NCBI GenBank assembly: GCA_014584315.1
Contig: JACTNA010000009.1
Span: 62,001 to 126,000 of the forward strand
Direction of reading: 5' to 3'
Length of the DNA stretch: 64,000 bases
Origin: Planctomycetota bacterium
GTDB taxonomy: Bacteria > Planctomycetota > Phycisphaerae > Phycisphaerales > UBA1924
Shown: positions 36,803-44,401 of the stretch, in pieces
Position numbering within the stretch: position 1 is the stretch's first letter
Layout of the letters: each line of letters begins with the position of its first letter
The notes under the pieces: model-generated
Told to the model about the DNA's origin: nothing
Databases searched by the model: none
Seen by the model: the letters and a program-made list of their open reading frames with translations, nothing else
Made by a program: the position numbers and the translations under genes

Positions 36803-36909
36803 CCGCGCCCCGCCGACGGGCCGATATCATGCCCGAGTTCCAACGCGCGTGGCGACGGCCGGGCACCAACCCCCGGCCGCGCGTGCGCCTGCGCGCGCCG
36901 GGGTGAACC

Positions 36910-39900
36910 GTGCCCGAACGCCCGTCAGACCGCCTCGACGCCATCGCCGCCCACCCCGCGCTGCGCGAACTCGCCCGCGCGATGGACGCCGGCCGCCGCG
37001 TCGTCGCCGACGGCATCGCGGGATCATCCACGCCCATCGTCGCCGGCGCGCTCGCCCGCGTGCTGCGACGACCCGTCGTCCTCGTCGTCGCCCACACCGA
37101 CGAGGCCGAGGACGCGCTCGACGAACTCGAGTCCGTCGGCCTCGACGCGCTGCGCCTCCCCGCGCTCGAAGTCCTCCCCGGCGAGACCAACGTGAGCCTC
37201 GACCTCTTCGCCGAGCGCGGCGCGGTCGTCGAGCGCGCCCGCTCGATCGACCCCGCGTCGCCGGTCGTTCTCGTTTGCCCCGTGCAGGCGCTCATGCAGG
37301 GCGTCCCCACGCCGGAGCGCCTCGCCGCCGTCTGGCGCACCGTGCGGACCGGCGATCGACTGCGCCCCGCCGACCTCGCCCGCTGGCTCGACGACGCCGG
37401 CTACACCCGCGCCGACGCCGCCGACGAGCCGGGCCAGTACGCCCTGCGCGGCGGCATCCTCGACGCCTTCTCCCCGGGCGCGAACGCCCCCGTCCGCCTC
37501 GACTTCTTCGGCGACGAGGTCGAACGCATCAACGAGATCGACCCCGCGACCATGGCCTCCGACCGGCGCATCGACGCCGCGAGCCTCGTCGCCGCCGATC
37601 CCGCCCGCGTCGTCCCCGACGACCGCTCAACGCTCTTCCTCGACCTGCTGCCCGCGACGGCCGGCGGCGTCCTGGCCGAGACGATGGAGGTCGTCGAGCA
37701 GGCCCGCGGCTACTGGGAACGCGCCACCGACACCCGGGGCATCTTCCCCCCCCCCGAGGTCCTGCGAGCGCTCGAGACACGATCGCGCGGGTTCGCCGAG
37801 ATCAACCAGTTCTCGGCCGGCGCGGCCTCCGCGGACGCCCGCGTCTCGCTCCCCGTCGCGCCCCTCCCCCACTTCGACGCCGACGCCGCGGCGGCCGTGC
37901 GCGAACTCGCCGCCATCGACGCCGCACGCATCGTCGCCCTCTGCCGCAACGAGGGCGAGCGGCAGCGCCTCGGCGAACTGCTCGATGAGTTCGCCCCACG
38001 GGACGCCGATCGTGTCGAACGCACGATCGGCTACCTCCACCGCGGGTTCATCTGGGGCGACGGCAACACCGCCCTCGCGATCGTCCCCGTCCACGAACTG
38101 CTCCACCGCTTCGACGTCCGGCGGCGCGCCGCGCCCGGGCGCCTCCGCGCCGGCCGCGCGATGGACACCTTTCTGGACATCACCCCCGGCGACTTCGTCG
38201 TCCACGCCGAGCACGGCATCGCACGCTTCGTCGCCCTGACGACCATGAAGCCCCGCGCCCTGCCCGGACGCGCCCCCGCCGCCCACGACGAACCGCAGGA
38301 GTACCTCACCCTCGAGTTCGCCGGGCGGTCGAAACTCCACGTCCCCGCCTCCAGCATCGACCTCGTTCAGCGCTACGTCGGCGGCTTCCGCGGCAAACCC
38401 CAACTCTCCACCATCGGCGGCACCCGCTGGCAGACCCAGAAGGCCCGAGTCGCCGAGGGCGTGCGCGACCTCGCCGCCGAGATGCTCCGCGTCCGCGCCG
38501 CCCGCGAGGCCATGCCCGGCATCCGATACCCGCCCGACACGCCCTGGCAGAAGGAGTTCGAGGCCGAGTTCCCCTACGAGGAGACCGAGGACCAACTCGC
38601 CGCCCTCGCCGAGATCAAGAAAGACATGGCCTCACCGCGCCCCATGGACCGCCTGCTCTGCGGCGACGTCGGCTTCGGCAAGACCGAACTCGCCGTCCGT
38701 GCCGCCTTCAAGGCCGTCGAGTCCGGAAGGCAGGCCGCCGTGCTCGTCCCCACGACCGTGCTCGCCGAGCAGCACGAGCGCACCTTCCGCGCCCGCTTCG
38801 CCGGCTACCCCTTCCGCGTCGAGAGCCTGTCGCGCTTCAAGACCGGGCGCGAGCAGAACGAAATCCTCCGCGAACTGAAGGCCGGTCGCGTGGACGCCGT
38901 CATCGGCACGCACCGCCTCCTCTCCGCCGACGTCGCCTTCGCCGACCTCGGCCTCGTCGTCGTCGACGAAGAGCAGCGCTTCGGCGTCGAGCACAAGGAG
39001 AAACTCCTCCGCCTGCGCATGACCGTCGACGTCCTCACCCTCTCCGCAACCCCCATCCCCCGCACGCTCCATATGGCCATGCTCGGCCTGCGCGACATCT
39101 CCAGCCTCTCCACCCCCCCACTCGACCGCCGAGCCATCGTCACCGAGGTCATCCCCTGGAACGACCGGCGCATCGCCCAGGCCATCGCGCGGGAACTGAC
39201 CCGCGACGGCCAGGTCTTCTTCGTCCACAACCGGGTCCACAACATCCGCCGAGTCGCGGACGACGTCCGCCGCCTCGCCCCCGACGCCCGCGTCGACATC
39301 GGCCACGGCCAGATGCCCCCGCGCGAACTCGAAGCCGTCATGCTCCGATTCATGCGCCGCGAAACCGACGTCCTCGTCTGCACCACCATCATCGAGAGCG
39401 GCATCGACATCCCAACCGCCAACACCATCATCATCAACGACGCCGACCGCTTCGGCCTCGCCGACCTGCACCAGTTGCGCGGCCGCGTCGGACGCTCAGA
39501 CCGACGCGCCTACTGCTACCTCCTCCTCCCCCTCACCCGAACCCTCAACGAGACCGCCCGCAAGCGCCTCCAGGCCGTCGAGCAGTACGCCATGCTCGGC
39601 GCGGGCTTCAAGATCGCCATGCGCGACCTCGAAATCCGCGGCGCGGGCAACCTCCTCGGCCCCGAGCAGTCCGGCCACATCGCCGCCGTCGGCTACGAGA
39701 TGTACTGCCGACTGCTCCAACACGCCGTCCACGAACTGCGCAACGAGAAGCCGCCGGAGCCCGCGAGCGGCACCGCCGTCGAGATCGGCCTCGCCGGCGC
39801 CATCCCACGCGCCTACATCCCCAGCGACGCGCGCCGCCTCGAGGCCTACCGACGCATCGCCGTCGCAACGACGCCCAACGACCTCGACGCCGTCGCCCAG

Positions 39901-40248
39901 GCCCTCGAATCCGCCTACGGCCCGCTCCCCCCGCCCGCGCGACGCCTGCTCGACCTCGCCGAACTCCGCGTGCTGGCCGCGGACCTCGGCGTGCGCGGCA
40001 TCGTCGTCCGCGAACGCGACGTCGTCTTCCGCGCCCGAGACCCCAACCCGATCACAGAGCGCCTCCGCGGCGCAAAGGGAACCGTCACGCCCCTCCCCCC
40101 CAAAGCCCACGACTCGCTCCACGAAATCTACTACCGCCCGCCCGAACCATACCTCGAGCCGGAAACACTCCTGCGGGTGCTGAGGGGGAGGCTGGCAGAA
40201 GGCGGAAATGTGCAATCCCGGCCGCGTGCTGAGGAAACTCATGCCTAG
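36910..40248 (+). CDS. mfd: Transcription-repair coupling factor
   Basis: The 1112-residue Mfd protein removes RNA polymerase stalled at DNA lesions and recruits UvrA. In order: UvrB-like N-terminal domains (from about 20), a polymerase-interacting domain with GDFVVHAEHGIARFVAL near 420, and a RecG/PriA-type translocase with Walker A GDVGFGKTE, the DEEQ box (VVVDEEQRFGVEHKEKL), TLSATPIPRTLHMAM and the TRG motif region ESGIDIPTANTIIINDADRFGL with QLRGRVGRS. A C-terminal TRCF domain follows. The GTG at 36910 gives the normal N-terminus. A 15-base sequence with TATCAT, 80 bases upstream, is also found before accB. Confidence 0.96.
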   Translation: MPERPSDRLDAIAAHPALRELARAMDAGRRVVADGIAGSSTPIVAGALARVLRRPVVLVVAHTDEAEDALDELESVGLDALRLPALEVLPGETNVSLDLFAERGAVVERARSIDPASPVVLVCPVQALMQGVPTPERLAAVWRTVRTGDRLRPADLARWLDDAGYTRADAADEPGQYALRGGILDAFSPGANAPVRLDFFGDEVERINEIDPATMASDRRIDAASLVAADPARVVPDDRSTLFLDLLPATAGGVLAETMEVVEQARGYWERATDTRGIFPPPEVLRALETRSRGFAEINQFSAGAASADARVSLPVAPLPHFDADAAAAVRELAAIDAARIVALCRNEGERQRLGELLDEFAPRDADRVERTIGYLHRGFIWGDGNTALAIVPVHELLHRFDVRRRAAPGRLRAGRAMDTFLDITPGDFVVHAEHGIARFVALTTMKPRALPGRAPAAHDEPQEYLTLEFAGRSKLHVPASSIDLVQRYVGGFRGKPQLSTIGGTRWQTQKARVAEGVRDLAAEMLRVRAAREAMPGIRYPPDTPWQKEFEAEFPYEETEDQLAALAEIKKDMASPRPMDRLLCGDVGFGKTELAVRAAFKAVESGRQAAVLVPTTVLAEQHERTFRARFAGYPFRVESLSRFKTGREQNEILRELKAGRVDAVIGTHRLLSADVAFADLGLVVVDEEQRFGVEHKEKLLRLRMTVDVLTLSATPIPRTLHMAMLGLRDISSLSTPPLDRRAIVTEVIPWNDRRIAQAIARELTRDGQVFFVHNRVHNIRRVADDVRRLAPDARVDIGHGQMPPRELEAVMLRFMRRETDVLVCTTIIESGIDIPTANTIIINDADRFGLADLHQLRGRVGRSDRRAYCYLLLPLTRTLNETARKRLQAVEQYAMLGAGFKIAMRDLEIRGAGNLLGPEQSGHIAAVGYEMYCRLLQHAVHELRNEKPPEPASGTAVEIGLAGAIPRAYIPSDARRLEAYRRIAVATTPNDLDAVAQALESAYGPLPPPARRLLDLAELRVLAADLGVRGIVVRERDVVFRARDPNPITERLRGAKGTVTPLPPKAHDSLHEIYYRPPEPYLEPETLLRVLRGRLAEGGNVQSRPRAEETHA

Positions 40249-40398
40249 TGAGCGGGCGCTCACCGCTTCATTTCGCTTCCCCGAGGACTTCGCAAGGAAT
40301 TCGCACAAACGCTCTCGAAGACGGTCCATATCCCGAGTCTGGCACTCGCGAACCACGAGGACCCGCCACCCGTCCTTCCGGACCGCTCGGACATCCCC
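40249..40398 (-). pseudogene. C-terminal fragment of a Vsr (very-short-patch repair) endonuclease
   Basis: On the minus strand from 40395 the reading RAVRKDGWRVLVVRECQTRD continues to RLRERLCEFL, matching the C-terminal part of Vsr endonucleases (GWRVLVVWEC and the helix after it). An in-frame TAA lies just upstream (40399-40401), the catalytic N-terminal domain is absent, and the reading runs on into the antisense of mfd without the native stop. This is a remnant. Confidence 0.6.
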
Positions 40399-40409
40399 TT
40401 ATACAGGTG

Positions 40410-40757
40410 CTAGGCCGCTTCGGCGTTCATCACAGTTACGATCGCGGATTCGACCAACCGGTCGATTGGTTCCGTGCCGAGTTTCGTCCAGAGCGCCCGT
40501 GCGATGGCATCCCACACGTCGTATAGATACGGCAAGTCGCCACCCCACATCGCGCCTGCTCCGTGCCTCACGCGGAATCGCTCCATGACCTCGGCCGCCT
40601 CGGCTATCCTCTCCATGATGCCGACATGACCGTCGTATTCCTCGACGACACGCTCAAAGCGGGCCACTCTCTCCGCGTCGTACGATTTGATGCTCGCGAG
40701 GGAATCGGCGATGCCGGCAGCAGCAACTGCGATGGCAGCCTGGTCGATTCTCAGCAT
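40410..40757 (-). CDS. Hypothetical protein next to HNH endonuclease
   Basis: A 115-residue protein of unknown function. It is almost all helical: LRIDQAAIAVAAAGIADSLA, an acidic helix (AERVARFERVVEEYDGHVG), MERIAEAAEVMERFR, and a C-terminal part with Trp/Tyr (GGDLPYLYDVWDAIARALW). The ATG at 40757 is preferred because GGAG precedes it by seven bases. It ends in the low-GC patch and starts 20 bases after the HNH endonuclease gene on the same strand, so it may belong to the same unit. Confidence 0.65.
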   Translation of the reverse strand: MLRIDQAAIAVAAAGIADSLASIKSYDAERVARFERVVEEYDGHVGIMERIAEAAEVMERFRVRHGAGAMWGGDLPYLYDVWDAIARALWTKLGTEPIDRLVESAIVTVMNAEAA

Positions 40758-40776
40758 GACGATACTCCACTCGGAA

Positions 40777-41541
40777 CTAGGCAACAAAGACGTTGCGACG
40801 ATGAAACTCCAGCATCTCGGGCGCGGGCCGGAATCGCTCCGGCAATGTGATCTGCACGCCCGCCCGGCTTTCGAACATCTCCTTGTACACCTGCCCCGGC
40901 ACCTCCGCCTCGAGCCGCTTGGAGACCTGCAACTCGAAGTGATCCGACAGCGTGATCAACCCACGATCGAACGCAGCGTCATGGAGGGCGTTCAGACACA
41001 GTCCATTTCGCGGATCGAGCCGCAGCGTAGGATCGTGCGACCACGAGACTATGTGGCTTGCGCGAAGCAGCGGCTCGCAGGTGATGCCAGTGATGCAGCA
41101 CTTGCCGTCGTGCGCTGCGATGACCGATGCCCGGAAGAACGTCTGACCTCGCCGCTGAGTCGCTTCGCGCACGACCTCAGTCGGGCCAACCGGCGTGGCA
41201 CGCGGTGCTACCGGCTTGCGTAGGGGCACCTCTGCGACTACGACCTCTTCCGGTACGACCGAGTTGTCTGCCAGCACGCTCCAATTGCAATGGAACTCCT
41301 CCCAGATGGCGCGATCTGCTGCGGATGTGTTCTTCATTCCACTGACGCCGCGCGACTGCAGATCCGGGTCAAGACTCGCAAAGTTCACGAGCTTGAGAGC
41401 CACGGCAGACGGCGTCCGCCCGATTGCCTCCGCAAGAGCAACCACCGCGGGATTGCGTGAGTGCATTCGACCAAACGGAAGTTGACAGTACAGCGAAAGC
41501 ACTTTGACAAGCTGATCCCGCTTCCACCCATGTCGACTCAT
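40777..41541 (-). CDS. HNH endonuclease, restriction-associated type
   Basis: A 254-residue protein. The N-terminal part (SRHGWKRDQLVKVLSLYCQL and FGRMHSRNPAVVALAEAIGR, then KLVNFASLDPDL) matches a domain often joined to HNH nucleases. The C-terminal domain has the complete motif LLRASHIVSWSHDPTLRLDP and NGLCLNALHDAAFD, with His/Asn/His positions for one metal ion. HNH proteins of this design often go with restriction or anti-phage systems. The start at 41541 was chosen by family N-terminus; longer starts (41646) add a non-homologous segment. The base composition is clearly lower in GC than neighbouring genes. Confidence 0.85.
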   Translation of the reverse strand: MSRHGWKRDQLVKVLSLYCQLPFGRMHSRNPAVVALAEAIGRTPSAVALKLVNFASLDPDLQSRGVSGMKNTSAADRAIWEEFHCNWSVLADNSVVPEEVVVAEVPLRKPVAPRATPVGPTEVVREATQRRGQTFFRASVIAAHDGKCCITGITCEPLLRASHIVSWSHDPTLRLDPRNGLCLNALHDAAFDRGLITLSDHFELQVSKRLEAEVPGQVYKEMFESRAGVQITLPERFRPAPEMLEFHRRNVFVA

Positions 41542-41663
41542 GCGCTGGTTCCGAAGCATCGCTGGCGCGTTAATAAACTCCCATTGGAAGGTCGACCGAC
41601 TTGCCACGAATGAGCCGCTACTAGATGCTTTACGATAGACTGTCACACTTCAGAGGGTGATGC

Positions 41664-41846
41664 CTAAGCAAACCACTGTACGCCCTTATGTCCGATGCTA
41701 CGAAGGGACGACGACTCGCTTCGGTTCACTTTGGACAGCACCGATGTGACGAACTCGCGCTGGCTCATCATCCGCGCTTCGCGCTCCGCGTCGATCCACC
41801 CGCGAATCTCCTGCGGCACATCACGAATCAGCAGCGATCCACTCAT
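41664..41846 (-). CDS. Small ribbon-helix-helix (antitoxin/FitA-like) protein
   Basis: A 60-residue protein. LLIRDVPQEIRGWIDAERE, a short strand followed by a helix, and MMSQREFVTSVLSKV, a second helix, fit a ribbon-helix-helix DNA-binding domain of the FitA/Arc group. GAGGAG stands five to ten bases before the ATG at 41846. A toxin gene is not found on either side. The operator-like sequence 20 bases upstream (41867-41883) suggests autoregulation. It may regulate the HNH gene 122 bases downstream on the same strand. Confidence 0.65.
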   Translation of the reverse strand: MSGSLLIRDVPQEIRGWIDAEREARMMSQREFVTSVLSKVNRSESSSLRSIGHKGVQWFA

Positions 41847-41866
41847 CCCGGCTCCTCTAGGCGAAA

Positions 41867-41883
41867 GTGCTAGCACGCTAGCG
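41867..41883 (-). promoter_or_regulatory. Twin CTAG palindromes, likely operator of the ribbon-helix-helix gene
   Basis: GTGCTAGCAC and CGCTAGCG, both perfect palindromes, share one base and have their centres exactly eight bases apart. CTAG is rare in GC-rich DNA. The site lies just upstream of the ribosome-binding site of the 60-residue gene. Confidence 0.6.
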
Positions 41884-41944
41884 GGTACGCCCAGAACCGG
41901 CAAGCCCATGTGGAAAGATTTTGTTAGGGTAGTCTCGCCGAGCC

Positions 41945-42946
41945 TCACCCCTCCCCAAACCACCCCCCCACCACCGTAAAAAGCCCCCCCACGTACACCG
42001 CGTACCCGCACAGCAGCAGCACGCCCTCCGCCCGCGAGATCCTCGCACCGCTCAGCATGATCGGCACGCACGCCACGCTCGCCCCCACCATCACCGGCAC
42101 GTCGAACGCGAGAATCTGCGGCGAGACGGCCTGCGGCGTCACCAGGCACGTCAGCCCCAGGATGCCCAGCACGTTGAACACGTTCGACCCCAGCACGTTC
42201 CCCACCGCCAGGTCCGGCTGCCCGCGCACCGCCGCCACCACCGACGTGAACAACTCCGGCGCGGACGTCCCCACCGCCACGATCGTCAGCCCGATCACCA
42301 ACTCCGACACCCCCAACCCCCGGGCGATCTCGCTCGCCGACGCCACCAGCCCGTACGACCCGCCGACGAGCAGCCCAAGCCCCGCCAGCACCAGCAGCAC
42401 GCTCACCACCGGACGCGACGCCGCCCCGGGTTTGCCCACGCCCAGTTCACGCTCCAACTCCCGCTCCGCCTCAGCCTCGGCCTCACGCTGGGCATCGCGG
42501 CGACCGCGCGCGTAGCCGACCCACAGGTACGCCGCCAGCCCCGCGAGCATCGCCGCGCCCTGCCACCGCTCCAGCCGCCCCCCGGACGTGAGCGCGATCC
42601 ACGGCACAAGCGCCACCGCGATCACCACCAGCACCTCCCGCCGCACCACGTCCAGTTTCAGCGCGATCGGGCAGATCAGCGCAGCCACCCCCAGGATCAG
42701 CGCGATGTTGCAGATGTTGCTCCCGACGACGTTCCCGACCGCGATGTCCGCGCTGCCGCGCACCGCCGCCGTCACCGACGTGGCCAGTTCCGGCGTCGAA
42801 GTCCCGAACCCCACGATCGTCAGCCCGATGAAAAAAGACGACACGCCCATCCGCCTCGCCAGCGCGACCGACCCCCGCACCAGCCCCTCCGCCCCCAGCG
42901 TGAGCACGAGCAGCGACACAACCAGAAGCCCGAGTTGCATCAGCAT
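41945..42946 (-). CDS. Calcium/sodium exchanger of the YrbG/CaCA family
   Basis: A 333-residue membrane protein with ten predicted helices in two inverted halves. Each half contains a conserved CaCA repeat: GFGTSTPELATSVTAAVRGSADIAVGN in the first and VAVGTSAPELFTSVVAAVRGQPDLAVGN in the second, each with the Glu that binds the cation, followed by GSNICNIALILG and GSNVFNVLGILG. A charged loop of about 35 residues (EAEAERELERELG) separates the halves. Intact and typical in length. Ion preference (Ca2+, Na+ or K+) cannot be read from the sequence. It stands on the minus strand beside the low-GC patch, with normal high GC. Confidence 0.93.
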   Translation of the reverse strand: MLMQLGLLVVSLLVLTLGAEGLVRGSVALARRMGVSSFFIGLTIVGFGTSTPELATSVTAAVRGSADIAVGNVVGSNICNIALILGVAALICPIALKLDVVRREVLVVIAVALVPWIALTSGGRLERWQGAAMLAGLAAYLWVGYARGRRDAQREAEAEAERELERELGVGKPGAASRPVVSVLLVLAGLGLLVGGSYGLVASASEIARGLGVSELVIGLTIVAVGTSAPELFTSVVAAVRGQPDLAVGNVLGSNVFNVLGILGLTCLVTPQAVSPQILAFDVPVMVGASVACVPIMLSGARISRAEGVLLLCGYAVYVGGLFTVVGGWFGEG

Positions 42947-43017
42947 CGCCCACCCCCGCGCGCCGGACAGCGCGATATGCCGCGTAGGCTAGGCCCGCGG
43001 GCCGTGCCGTCCATCCA

Positions 43018-44139
43018 TCACGGCGGCCAGCGCGTCGCCTTGGGCGGCGTGCGCGGGTCTGGCGGGCCGCCGTCGGCGACCGGCGTGCCGATCCACACCA
43101 CCGCGTGCGGCCGCGTGTCGAACATGCCGTACCCCGCGATGTAGACCTTGCCGTTGTGGACGGCCACGTCGTACGCGCCGGAACCGAGCGCGCCCGGCGG
43201 CGCGTGCTGGTGCAGGTCGTAGAAACTCGCCGGATCGTCGCCGAGCCAGTAGCCTGCGCGGCCGTTGGAGCGCCCGACGTGCATCGTCCCCGTTGTCGCA
43301 TAGAGGTACGAGTGCTTGCCGTCGTGCTGCGGCGGGTGCATGTCGATCCAGCTCTCGGGCGTGTCGTGCCAGAGGATGGCGTGGTCGCGGAGGATGTCCT
43401 CGATCAACGCCTTGCCCACCTGCACGCCGGGAGCCATGCCCCAGATCACCGAATCACGGGCGACCGGCGGATGCATGTTGACGAACGACCCGGGCGTGCC
43501 GTACCACATAGCGGCTGTCGAAACGTTCGAACCCGAGAGCCGGGCGAGCCCTCCCTGCTTCACGCCGTCCGTTGCCAGCGCAGAGGATCGCAGCGCACCA
43601 GCGGGATGAAGATCGACGAAGGTCGACGGATCACCGTCGTACCAAAGTGCCGCTCGACTATTGCCCATCAAACTCACATTGCCGACTTGCTGCGGCCAGC
43701 TGATTCCAGAAACGGCTCCTCCGAAGTACGCGCCTCCGGGACTGAGATCGACAAAGCTCGTGGCACTGCCAAACCACAGAGCATGGGCAGACGTGTTGAT
43801 TGCGGTCACGACACCAACCTGCACCCCAACATGTACACCGTTGACGCGCCCGTCCAGCCAACCACCCGGGAGTAGGAGCGTCAATTCCGAGTGAGGGAGA
43901 TTCCATAATGTCGGCCCCTTGGCGTCGGGATCCTCGCCCTCATACAACCACCCGCCTGCCACGCGATCGCCGATGCCGTACGCCTCCGATAGGTACACGC
44001 CCGGTGGGTGCAGGTCGATGGACTGCCACGTCCACTCCTGGGCCTCCGCACGTCCCGCCAACGCCGCGAGCAAGCCGGCGCACAGCATCCATCGCCGCAG
44101 CACACCGAACCGGGATTCACCGGCAGGAGAGGCACGCAT
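43018..44139 (-). CDS. Secreted protein of tandem beta repeats (ALWxG...F-D-L-H-P)
   Basis: A 373-residue secreted protein. The signal peptide is RRWMLCAGLLAALAGRAEAQ (about 14-33). The mature part is built from at least five repeats of about 43-46 residues sharing a pattern of small residue, W-x-G/D, x3-5, S-F-V-D-L/M-H-P: ALWFGSATSFVDLSPGGAYF, ALWYDGDPSTFVDLHPAGAL, AMWYGTPGSFVNMHPP, ILWHDTPESWIDMHPP and GYWLGDDPASFYDLHQHAPP. This is a beta-propeller-like or beta-solenoid arrangement. The ATG at 44139 was selected for the signal peptide. Function unknown; divergent from a dockerin-bearing gene. Confidence 0.83.
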   Translation of the reverse strand: MRASPAGESRFGVLRRWMLCAGLLAALAGRAEAQEWTWQSIDLHPPGVYLSEAYGIGDRVAGGWLYEGEDPDAKGPTLWNLPHSELTLLLPGGWLDGRVNGVHVGVQVGVVTAINTSAHALWFGSATSFVDLSPGGAYFGGAVSGISWPQQVGNVSLMGNSRAALWYDGDPSTFVDLHPAGALRSSALATDGVKQGGLARLSGSNVSTAAMWYGTPGSFVNMHPPVARDSVIWGMAPGVQVGKALIEDILRDHAILWHDTPESWIDMHPPQHDGKHSYLYATTGTMHVGRSNGRAGYWLGDDPASFYDLHQHAPPGALGSGAYDVAVHNGKVYIAGYGMFDTRPHAVVWIGTPVADGGPPDPRTPPKATRWPP

Positions 44140-44401
44140 GTCACCAACGTAACGAACAGAACCCCCGGGATCAAGGCGGTTGTCGTGCTGTCTGTGTGCA
44201 AAGCCAGATTTCAGGATTGCCTCTGCGCCCGACGTGGCGCTACGAGAACCAAGCGTGGAGCGGCGTTCGCACGCTGGAAGGCGTGCTTTCGTTCGTACTC
44301 TGTTGGGACGGGTGTTGTGCATTCGGTTGCTTGGACTTGCACTGGGGAATGATCTGCGGTACGTTGACAGCCGGAGTGGGCCATTGTCGGGAGGTTGCTC
44401 C

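Noticed and set aside
40248-40526. 92-codon plus-strand frame after mfd
   Set aside because: Overlaps the vsr fragment and the 115-residue gene on the other strand and has no recognisable features or ribosome-binding site.
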